Assembly (NCBI RefSeq): GCF_030867095.1
Contig: NC_081824.1
Coordinates: forward strand, 168,400,933-168,464,932
Origin: Alligator mississippiensis
Lineage: Eukaryota; Chordata; Crocodylia; Alligatoridae
Direction of reading: 5' to 3'
Length of the DNA: 64,000 nt
Positions within the stretch are counted from its first letter, which is position 1. Every line of letters begins with the position of its first letter. The notes beneath the pieces are model-generated. The model had not been told where the DNA came from. It did no database searches and saw nothing but the letters and a program-made list of their open reading frames with translations. Position numbers and translations under genes: made by a program. This document shows positions 1 through 34,700 of the stretch, piece by piece.

Positions 1-229
1 GAAGGTCTCCCGCCTGCGGGGCGGTGCCCCTTGTCCTGCCCCACGCGCTGAGCTCCGGGCGGGCCAGCAGCACCCCAGCCCAGTTGGGCACAGGGCAGCG
101 CTGCTCCCCGAGCCCACTGCAGAGCAGGAGGCTGTCCAGGGGTAGCAGGGGTGGGCTCTGCCCCTATCACCTCCCCAGGGTGTGCTTGTGACTGGGCTGG
201 GTGCCCCTGGGCTTGCATTTAGAAACAAG
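1..229. other. GC-rich flanking sequence, no gene assigned
   Basis: GC-rich DNA with several CpGs in the first 100 bases. It could be the edge of a CpG island or of the ABCC10 promoter, because the first coding exon at 2569 begins with a splice acceptor and so needs an upstream non-coding exon. No splice donor or reading frame here convinces me. Confidence 0.3.
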
Positions 230-553
230 TAGGGTTGCCAACCCTCCAGGATTGCCCTGGAGCCCCCAGGAATGAGAGAGAAATCTCCAGGAGGCTGCTG
301 AGAGTCATGCAGAAGATAAATGATAGAATATTCATTGAAATAAGTATTAAATGTCAAATCTGATTTATGCAGTAGTCCAGTGGGTTTTTTTAAATGTCAT
401 AGTAACTGCCTTTGCCTTCCTGACATAAAGTTTACTCACCGTAATCCATAACTGATATACATAAGCATGCAGACGCATTCGTGTTGTGTGTCGTGGGCAC
501 ATTGGTGTCCTGGAAATCTCACAGAATAGATTCAAACAGAGTTGGCAACCCTA
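230..553. mobile_element. Non-autonomous hAT-type MITE, 324 bp
   Basis: The element begins TAGGGTTGCCAAC and ends with the exact reverse complement, GTTGGCAACCCTA. It is flanked on both sides by the identical 8-bp duplication GAAACAAG (222-229 and 554-561). Eight-base duplications and a TAGGG/CCCTA terminus are typical of hAT transposons. There is no transposase frame, so it is a passenger element mobilised in trans. The perfect ends suggest limited decay. Confidence 0.9.
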
Positions 554-660
554 GAAACAAGGGGGAGAAGGGTGGGAGCCACTTCTCATCCTAGGGGTCA
601 GGGCAGATGTGCACCGTGCAGACTAAGACACATAGCCCGAGTCCTCTTGTGTCCTGGCTG

Positions 661-808
661 GGGTCATAGGATCAGAGGAAAGGAGGGCTGGAAGGCTGGC
701 CTTACAAGGCCATCTAGTCCAGCCCCCTGCTCAAGGCAGTGTGACCAAGCAAACGAGCTCCTGCAGTCCATCTCCAATGAGGTTAGTCTGCCAGGTGCAC
801 ATCTAACC
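661..808 (-). mobile_element. CR1 LINE 3'-end fragment
   Basis: The block around 684-740 (gggctggaaggctggcc ... ccatctagtccagcccc) is the classic CR1 3' untranslated end in reverse orientation. It is 5' truncated, as most CR1 copies are, and ends where the hAT element at 817 inserted. Confidence 0.75.
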
Positions 809-816
809 CCCTAGGC

Positions 817-1069
817 CAGTAGTTCCCAAACTCTGACAGACTGCACACCACCAATGTAAAATGATACAACATTAAGTACCATCAGCAAATTTTTGTCATA
901 TAAAGTAATTATAATGTCATATAAAGTAATTATAATAAACATATAATAAATATAATAAAAATAAAATAAATGTCATATAAAGTAATTATAATAAATCTGT
1001 TAAGGCATACCATTGACAGGTTGTCTGAGTACCACTGGTGGTACGCATGCCACAGATTGGGAACCGCTG
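817..1069. mobile_element. Non-autonomous hAT-type MITE, 253 bp
   Basis: Ends are CAGTAGTTCCCAAAC on the left and, read inward from the right, CAGCGGTTCCCAATC. The 8-bp target duplication CCCTAGGC is perfect (809-816 and 1070-1077). The core is AT-rich and contains three copies of a ~21-bp unit beginning gtcatataaagtaatt (about 895-990). It sits at the edge of a CR1 fragment, so it is younger than that copy. No coding capacity. Confidence 0.9.
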
Positions 1070-1077
1070 CCCTAGGC

Positions 1078-2289
1078 GGACCCAGGATTAAGAACGGGGC
1101 GGGGGCAGGTGGTGCGAGGCATCGTCACCTCTAGCACAACACGTGTTTTTCTTCAGCTGAAAAAGAAACTAGAAGTTTTACTACTACACAAGGGGCCTCA
1201 GGCTGCCTTGTTCAGTTTAAGGTGGGGTTTTGCTTCGATCTGACTTCCTCAGACTGAGTTAAAAACAGTCTGCAGGGCTGTGAAATAGGAGCTATGGGAC
1301 CAGGAGCAGCAAACAGACAGTATGGCAGAAGAAAGTGAGCTTGATGGGTGGAATATCCAGACCATTAAAAAAGAGAGAGGGGGCTATTAACACCAGAGGA
1401 ATTAAGGGTTTAGAAGGGATCAGTTAGACTTTAATGAGCCATGAAGTCAAGTGATTCCCTCAGCACTGCCTGACTAGAAATGCTGCTGCCGCTGCCAGGC
1501 AGTTGGTTTTAAACTTTGGGTAGAGCGGGAATCAAAGGGGGTGCGAGTGCACCAGTGCACGCCCCCTGATCAACCCCTGTCTAACCCTGCTTTCTGCCTG
1601 GCTTTAGGCTACGGCAGGTAACCACCTCTGTCTCAGGCATGTCGAGTCCAGACGGTCATCATTTTGCTGGCCCAGGCTTAAACTCTGCTTGTTGGGAGCC
1701 ACCATATTAGAAGGGGATGGGGGGAACATCTATTCTTTAACAAAAGTGTCCTTTCCCCATTCTGTTCATGAGCCTGGGGATTTTCATAAGTGCTTGGGGG
1801 GCACATTTTAAACACTACTTACCAAATATTCCCTTCTCCACTCAAGGACTGCAGCTTCTCAGTTAGTTCAGTAATGTTATCACTTACTAGTTCTCCAGCT
1901 GATGGGGAGGATGCATAGCTGGAGAAGACCTAGATTGCTAATATAAAATGTATAAAAAAAATCTTTAAAGCCAAACATAAGTTGCGCTTCTGGCTGGGCA
2001 CAGGTTTTTCTTCCACTTCCCATTCTAAAGTGTTGCATGCGATTGTAATGCATTGTTAAAGAACAGTTTGTCTGTCACAGGTGGCCACATAGTGGTTATA
2101 GGTACAGCAAATTCCATGTGTGACTTGCCTACCTTATGAGAATGAGGAAAAGTCTGAAAGATTTAATTAATACATGTTTATAAAATGCTTTGAAATCTAT
2201 ATTAAGTGACCTGCAGAAAAGTAAGGAGTGTATTGTTAATATGCGAGTAATATTATTAAATGACTTAAATATAAATAAGCCATGAGCAA
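1078..2289. other. Flanking or intronic DNA, no feature identified
   Basis: Mixed-composition DNA without a convincing exon, RNA gene or recognised repeat. If ABCC10 has a non-coding first exon upstream, this is its first intron. Confidence 0.4.
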
Positions 2290-2490
2290 TTTAAGTCTCG
2301 AAATCAAAAGGTTTCTAAAGCCCTGTGATTCTGGAACAGCCTTCCCAGAAGAGCAGTGGGGGAAAAACTTAACTAGTTTAACAAAAGACCTTGATTAGTT
2401 AATGAAAGGGATTGTGGAGTATAGTTGCCTACAACAGCAGGGATTGGGCTCAGTGACCCAGAGGTCCCTTCCAGTCTGATGTTCCTTTCT
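2290..2490 (+). mobile_element. CR1 LINE 3' UTR fragment
   Basis: The segment with 'tggaacagccttcccagaag', 'agtgggg' and 'cagaggtcccttccagtctg' matches the CR1 3' UTR in sense orientation. It ends only about 80 bases before the splice acceptor of the first ABCC10 coding exon. Confidence 0.7.
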
Positions 2491-2590
2491 GTTCCCACCT
2501 GTCCTTCATTTGGCCTGTGACTGACCTCTTTGCAGATCTGACTCCTTTTCTTTCTTCTCTTCTCCTAGGTGTTTCTGGCTGTTGCAGAGG

Positions 2591-27452
<24,862 letters not shown>

Positions 27453-27845
27453 TTTCCCCACAGAGTCTGAGACCAGGAACCACCCTCCCTAACTGCCCTC
27501 TTGTCCCTCTGCATGCCAGCACCATGGCTGGCATGCTTCCCTAGCCCAGCACGCTGATGGGAGCAGCCGTCCACATCCTACAGGCCCAAAAGCTTCTGTG
27601 GGATGCTGCTGTTTCATCAAGAACTAGGAAGGGTGGGGCCTGCTCACAGTGGAACTTGTTTCAGGCCAGGAAGGCAGGGAACCATCTCCTAGTCCCTGAT
27701 GGAGTTGGGCAACGACTTGCTAGGTTAGGAGCCACAGGAGGGGGAGCCATGCTCCTGGCCCAAGGGTGCCCCCTCTTTGTAGTGGTGATGGTGTCTCGGG
27801 AGCTGTCCCTGCCGAGGACTCAAATAAAGTGATTTTAAAATGTAA
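27453..27845 (+). terminator. ABCC10: ABCC10 3' UTR and polyadenylation signal
   Basis: About 390 bases of 3' UTR follow the stop. AATAAA lies at 27823-27828 and is followed by a T-rich stretch (27854-27859), as expected for cleavage near 27845. Confidence 0.75.
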
Positions 27846-29000
27846 ACGTGCTTTTTTCAGAGTCTCTCCTGCAGCCCAGGTCTTCACTGCTGTCCCTGCA
27901 GCACCTCTCAGGTCTGGGGGGACAGGCTCCCCCTACTTCCTTGTGCTCTTAAGCTGCCGTGTCCTCACCTGCCTCTTCAGACCAGCTGCCCAGGGCAGCA
28001 GCTGGAAGCCCTGGTTCCTCCATCTCTTCAGCTCCCTATAGCATAAGGCCTTGGGCCTGAAGTCCTTCCCCACCCTCCTTCACCTCATGTGTTCAGCACA
28101 ACCCTCCTGGACAAAACAGTAGGGGGTTAGGGGGGGAATCTGAGATACTGTGTGGCCACAGGGGAACATCACACCTTGCAATTATGTAAGGGCCTCCAGA
28201 AGCTTGTCCAGGCTTGTCCAGGCTTGTCCAGGGTAGATCTGCCATCCTTCCCCCTGCACCCCACAAGGTGCACAAGACACTATCACAGCTTCCTGGGCTG
28301 ATACTCCTCAGCACTGCCTGGACCCCAGCCATGCCTGGATTTCTCTCATGGGGGGTTTGGAACCTGCCAGCCTGGGGAGCAGCAATTTGCACCTGGCTCC
28401 GGGAGGAGTAAAGCTCAGCTTCAAAACCACATCTCCTGCACAGCTGGGCCGGCCTGCAGTGAGCAGTCCACTCCTCCCATCATCCTGCTCACTGGCAGCT
28501 GCTGCTGCTGCTTCTGTAGCTTTCAATAGCCCTTTCCTTTCTCCAATTCCTCTCCTGCTGCAGGCAGTCAGGCCACAGGAGTTAGCTCTGCGTTTCCCAC
28601 CTGCCCCCACAAGGCCCTTCCCTTTCTCCCCAGCACTCTGAGGAAGTCCCAAAGCACCAGCAGCTGTCTTGAGACACAGGGGCTCCTTTCCCTCCCTTAA
28701 GACTGCAGGATCCCGCTGCCCCAGCCCTGCCTGTGCACTGACCAGAGGCTCAGGTCGTAACCCAGCCTCTTGACATCAGGTGGCCTCTCTCTCATGCATG
28801 TTGGCACTAAGCAGCTCTTAAGCACAGCCACAAGCCCAAAGGCCACACTTGAAGCATGCTGCTGGCGGCAGGGATGAGAGGAGTTATAGGAGAGCTGCTT
28901 TGGCAAAGATTTGGGGGGAGAATGGACTAGGGGAGACAGGAAAACAGCTCCACTATGGAAGGGGTCTGCCAAGTAGCTGATGCTTGGCACTCTGAGGGCA
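27846..29000. other. Intergenic, ABCC10 to DLK2
   Basis: Non-coding DNA between the two converging genes. Its only structured part is a short 10-bp tandem repeat near 28203. Confidence 0.5.
28203..28232. repeat. Tandem repeat, 10-bp unit, three copies
   Basis: The unit cttgtccagg is repeated three times with no mismatch. Confidence 0.9.
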
Positions 29001-29029
29001 GGGGACACTGGCTCTGGTGTTTCATTTGT

Positions 29030-29035
29030 TTTATT
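29030..29035 (-). terminator. DLK2: Candidate DLK2 polyadenylation signal
   Basis: TTTATT on the plus strand reads AATAAA on the minus strand, about 1.9 kb past the DLK2 stop. It is the first canonical signal I see before the inverted-repeat element is passed, but the length it implies for the 3' UTR is untested. Confidence 0.3.
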
Positions 29036-29415
29036 TGATAAAGTTACATCATCCATCCTTGTATTAAAAAAATAATCTTTCTGGTAAAGCCCCTGTCCCC
29101 TCTCCCCACAGTCTGTTTGCCTGCTCTGCTTCTTCCTCCATGTGGAAACCTCACTCTTGCCTGCTATCTGGTTTCTCAGCCCTGGAAGTGACGTGGTCTC
29201 TGCATCCCTCTGAATACAGCATGGGAGACTCCCTCCATCCTGTGTGAGGCTTTGCTCTAACGCTTCCTCCCTCTCCCCCCAGCACACACCTTGGAGGCAC
29301 AAAGAGCCTTGTGCCCCTGTGGAGGGTTTCTCTAACTGGAGCAGTCCAGGCTCAGTGGATCAAACTAGGCAAGAAATGCCTTAGGTACATGCCCCACTCT
29401 CTTAGAATCAGAACC

Positions 29416-29690
29416 TGTGATAGAGGTGATATCTTTTATTAGACATCTAGATATTTGCAGAAAAAAATCTTTATTCTTTATTTATTCATATGAATTTTCA
29501 TTTCTACCTAGAGGAAATTTTACAATCTTTGCATTTTCCTAAGCCTGAGGAAGGGTGTGTGCGCCCAAAAGCTTGCAAATAAAGAATTGTTTTGCAAATA
29601 TCTAATTGGTCTAATAAAAGACATCACCTCTGCCATGAGCGCTGATTCCTTTTGCCTATAGACCAATACAGCTACAACCTGTATCCCACT
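29416..29690. repeat. Interspersed repeat with ~60-bp inverted arms
   Basis: The left arm at 29416-29476 (agaggtgatatcttttatta ...) is the near-complement of the right arm at about 29576-29636 (... taataaaagacatcacctct). They are separated by about 100 bases. The tail 'agaccaatacagctacaacc' resembles a known vertebrate interspersed-repeat end whose family I cannot name. It could be one element with inverted ends or two copies head to head. Confidence 0.6.
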
Positions 29691-30933
29691 CTCTTAGATG
29701 CCTTTGACGGGCTTCAAACTGAAAGGTGCAGTCACGGCAACTTTGAAGGCAATGCCACCTCTTTGTTCCCCAGGGCTATCCCAGGCTCTGGATTTAATCT
29801 CTAACCTCCTTTGCATCCTGTGCGGAAGGCCTAGTCTTCAAGTGTTCCCATGCCTGGTTGTAGGTTACTCCTGGTAGCATGCTTTGAGAGGGGGAAGTGA
29901 TGAACTGGAACCAGGCTCACCACCAAACCAGCCCCAGCTCCCTTCCAGCCTTCTCCACATCCAGTTCCACCTGAAGGCACCTGTGGGGAGGGCAAACCTG
30001 GTCCTCATCAAGCCTGGAGGGAGCTGGCTTTGCGTTTGCAGCAAGTCTAGCTCTGTCCCTTCCCATCAGTGGGCAGTGAGATGGAAGTGCATGCTGAGGC
30101 AGGGAGGGAGCTTCATGAATTGCCATCCAAACTAGATGAGACGGGTTGATAAAGGGGGGGAAAGTCACATGGATCACGGAGGGAGGGAGGTACAAAACAT
30201 GCTCGCAACCCCTAGGCCAACAGCAAGAGGGAGGGACATTGTATTGAGCCAAGAAAGGGCACGATGGAGTATTGAATGGTCTCCCGAGTTCCTCCAAACT
30301 GGCTCCCCACAAGGCCACAGAGGCAGATGGCTGGTTTGCTTCCAGGAGAGGTGGAAGCTGACATGGACAAACTATGACCTGCAGAAAGAGCTGGGAGCCC
30401 CAGGGGACTCCAGAGCAGAGCACAAGGAGAAGCAACAGGTCCAGAGGCCCTAGCAGGGGCTGTGGTCCAGGTCCAGAGGCCCCAGCAAGGGCTATGGCAA
30501 GGGACCACCCAGTGCAGAAAGCTGTGCCCTGCCCCTGCTCTGGCACTGCCAACCTGAGTCCCAGGAGCTTGGTTCAGTGCATAGAAGATGGTACCAGTGT
30601 CCCTTGGTGCTAGCTGCCAAAATCAGCATGCTGCTGCTTCCCATGGTGGGCTTTTCTGGTGCAACCCTTTTGACTCCCGTGGATGCTCAAGGTGCCTAGA
30701 TGATGAAAATAAGATTAGATGCAGCCAGGATGTCATACCAGGTTGAAGAGCTGTGGTTTCAGATAAGGATTTGCTGTCCATAGGAATGCTTCCCTACTGA
30801 ATCACAGATCAGTTTGCACCAGAGACCTTTAGTGCTTTGGAAATATTCAACCAGAATGGCTCCCAGGGCATGATTCGAAGGGTTTGTTGGCATGGTGACC
30901 TGCCAGGGCCCAACTCTGAGAATGCCAGAGTCC

Positions 30934-31711
30934 TCACAGCTCTGTAGTCTTCCTGGGCTCTATCAGGACTGCATTTAACATGCCCACTTGACACTCTTGC
31001 TCCTGTAGCTTCCTTGCAGACTGTGAGGGGCTTTGGCACCAGTTGGATCTCCGGCGCCCTCTCTGCCAGTTCCTCAGAATTAACAATACAGTGACCAGGA
31101 CCAGCACAGCAGTGAGCACCCCAAACACCAGCACTGTCACCAGCTGGGCCTCACTCAGCCCTGAGTCCCGTTGGGTCACCACCTCTTTGACAGAGATTTT
31201 CAACAACCCACTTTCACTGGCTTTTTCGCTGTGGTTGGTGCTCCGCCTCCCAGTAACCACAGTTCTGACAGGCTCAGGCTGAGTAACCCAGGGGTACTCA
31301 CTGGTTGTGCTTCTCCCAGGATCGTTGTCCTCCCTGTCAGCTGGATGGTAGAAGGTGATCCAGGTTGGTTCTGCAGTGGCGACCTCACAAGTTTTACCAG
31401 TGAAACCATCTGGACACAAGCAGTCAAAATCATTGAAGCGGTCATAGCACTTTGCTCTGTTCTTGCATGGCTGGCTGGCACAGTCATCAATGTTAACAGT
31501 GCAGAAACGCCCTTCAAAGCCTGCTGGGCACTGGCAAGAGAAGCGGTTGATACCATCGTGGCAGGTGGCACCGTTGGCACAGGGGCGCATCAGGCAGTCA
31601 TCTATGTTATTCTCGCAGCGGGCACCAACAAAGCCAGCCAGGCACTTGCAGGTGAAATTACTAGCAAAGCCATTTTCATCCTGGCACTGCCCACCATTCC
31701 TGCATGGAAAC
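30934..31711 (-). CDS. DLK2: DLK2 last coding exon: EGF4-6, stalk, membrane helix, tail
   Basis: 778 nt giving residues 138-396, acceptor ccccttgcag read on the minus strand. It contains most of EGF4 and all of EGF5 and EGF6. EGF6 has PCKNRAKC where most repeats have a Gly after Asn. The Ser/Thr/Pro-rich stalk, from VATAEPTW to [12 protein letters not shown], differs most from human and includes a possible glycosylation site (NHS). Confidence 0.95.
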
Positions 31712-34700
31712 CTGCAAGGGGAAAGCAAGGAAAGGTCATGGACTGGGGCTGAACACAGCCTAAGCCCCAGAGGGGCATGCATCCAGCATAAAATACCCCT
31801 CTGGACTTAAGAGTTCCCAGGCTTTGCACTGGTGGGGGGCAGGAAGTAGGGGTAAGTTCACCTTCAGTGATCAGAGGAGAAAAAAGGGCAGGTGTTTGGG
31901 TCCTTCCTACCTGAAAGAGAAAAAAGTCCATCCCCCCAACCAAAGATTCCCTAAACATGGACATGGGTATGCCTAGGACACACTTGCTCCTCCCAGTGAT
32001 ATCAGTGTTCAGAGTACCTGAGGTACAGTCACATTTTCCATAATGAACAGACCAACCCTTAAAACAGGAAAGGGTGGCTCCCAACAGGTCTCCATGAGCA
32101 CAAAATGGATGCATCCTCTGTACCCAGGAACAGGAATCAGCTCTGAACAAGAGCCCAGACTCTACCTAACACAGGACCAAAGCTCAGGATGGTTTGAGCT
32201 TAACTTCATGCTGCACCACTGATTGGTAGAGTAGGATCCAGAGCTAATGCTCTATATAATCTCCCTGCCTGCTCTACCCCATCTCTGCTGCTGTATCTCA
32301 CCCTGCCTTCTCACATGGCCCTATCTTCATCTCACAGTCCTTTCCATGGAAGCCCTCGGGGCACAGGCAGGAGTACTCCCCATCTCGATCGTAGATGCAC
32401 TGGGCTCCATTCTGGCATGGAGGCTGGTGCTCACAGATGTGTGTATCTGAGGGAAGAAAAAGAGGAGGCAGTTGTGAGAGATGAGCCCAATGCAAATACT
32501 CCAACCTGCCCTGTCGGAGAAAAGCTAGAGCAACAGCAGCAGCTGCTTCCACCCAAATAACAACAGTGGCTTTGGCTAGCACGCATGCGGCTTGCTTCAG
32601 CTGCGGCTGTCACAGTGCTTTCATGTTAGTCCCCCTGGCAGGGATGCAGAGTTGTAGAGAAGGGAAAGCCCTTAGCTGCTCCGAGCACTGCAGAAAGGCT
32701 GACATATAATGGCACACAGCATGCTGGAGACCCTGGTTAGCCTAGATCAGCTCTGCAGGGAAACTGCTTCCCCTCCATCCTGGACACTTGCTTCCATTTG
32801 GAAACGCACAAGGGGATCCCACCCTGCTGACTGTTGAAGGCAGGAAGTGCTGGGGGAAGCAGGAGGCTCAGCAGACTGCTCGCTGTAGCGTGGGAAAGGC
32901 AGCAAATATTGCCCATCGCCCTTCCGCAGGTCAGCCGGCCTTCTAGCATCCCCAGATTTGCCAACTGGGATCAGATCCCAGCAGCCTGACCTTCTGCCAC
33001 ATAAAGGGAAGGAGTGGGCTGAAGCTGTGACAGAAAGATGACACCTCATCCCCCAGGGAGCCAGCACAGGCATCACAATGAGAAACAGGTGGCCACCAAA
33101 CCTCTGCTAGCAGACACAGCACCACCCTTCCATTTAGGGTGTGCAGCCCTAACCGTGAAAGGATGAAAACTACCATCTTGTGGAGATATATCTTGGGCAC
33201 CTGGGTGGAAACCTGGCCCCCTCCAGCCCCTGTGCCCTCCACATTCCACCCAGTGTCACAGGGCATTTGGGCAGCACCTCAGCTTCTCTCCACCTGGAGC
33301 TGCTTCCACCCAACAAGCCGGTCCTCACAGCCCCCTAGGCTGAACCTCAAGCCCATCCCTGATCCAGCTGGTGAGACCTACCTTTGTCACAGAATTTTCC
33401 TGCCCAGCCATTGTGACAGATGCACTGCCAAGGCTGGTGGCACGTCCCATGGAGGCAGCCTGGCATCCGCACACACTTCTCGCAGTACTCACCCTCCCAG
33501 CCTGGGTCACACCTGAAGGAGGAAAAAAGAAGGTTAGTCAGAGACTTCCCAGCAACAGCACAGCAGAGCAGAATGAGATTACATAACCATTTACAGAATG
33601 CTGCCTTCATGCCAATATCCTAGCACGGGAAAGTGCATAGGGCTGGAGCAATCCTCTCAGAGAATCCCATGGATGCAGAAACATACTTCTCCTGGGAAAC
33701 CACCTAAGCCAACAGAGGAAGCTGAGGGAATAGATGCTGTCTACCCCCTGGTCCCAGTGCCTTGTTCGGAGTAGCCATCAAGTGCCGCTCCCAGATTAGC
33801 ATTCTCTCATAAAACCCACTGCTGGGGAAGCTGCAGTCAGCTTTCCCTGTCTTTTTGTCATCAAAGCCCCTTCCCAACATTTTACTCCTTAATCCTCTCA
33901 GATGGAGGACAGAAAGCAGAGAGAGGGAACTGGAGGAGCAAGAGAGATGCTGAGATACAGCTCATGCCAAAACCCAAGAGTTGTGGCTCAACAGCCTTGA
34001 TTTTAAATGCTAGTCTGCACGTTTCTTTTCCCCTGAGTTTAGACAGCCAGAAAATTCCTGCACCCTTTCAGCCAGGCAGACAGATGAAGGGGCAGGGAGC
34101 AGATACCTCTCTTTGTACTACTGAAGTGTGTCTGTATTCTTCTTTAATTGAGAAAACTGGAGTATGCGCAATAATCCAGATGTGAAGCCACATACAGCAT
34201 TCCAGAGGTGGTCCATTTATGGAATCACCATAGTTACAAGGTAACCATAAGAGTTATGGGAAAGCAGTCACTGAAGCACACAGCAGGATGTTGGCCCTAA
34301 TGGAACAGTGGCTGGTGATTATAAGAAATGCAAAGCTGTTTCTGGGCTGGACAATCCCTGCCTTCCCAGAGGGGAAAGAGGAAGTGTTAAGAGCACCCAG
34401 GTAGAAGCAGAACTGAGCTGAGCTGAGGTGACAGAGAGGTAGAGATGTAAGAATCAGGACTCAAAACCATCACCAAATTAAAGCTCACAAAGGCAATGCC
34501 ACCCCCACAATCTCAAGACTCCAGAAAGATGGCAGCTCTGAACTTCTTTTCTCTGGAGCAGAGAATGATACAGCAAGATAGTAAAAGTCCTGAAGCAGCA
34601 CAGGCTAGATGAAAAGGCTCTGCAGGCCTCAACGATTTTGAAAAGGAGCTGCCAGGCTCCTGAAGGCTTCAAAGAAGAAGCTGAAGACTCCAGACTGAAA

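Noticed and set aside
2582-2590. Upstream start three codons before the ABCC10 ATG
   Set aside because: The codon is TTG. The ATG at 2591 has better context and aligns with the human start.
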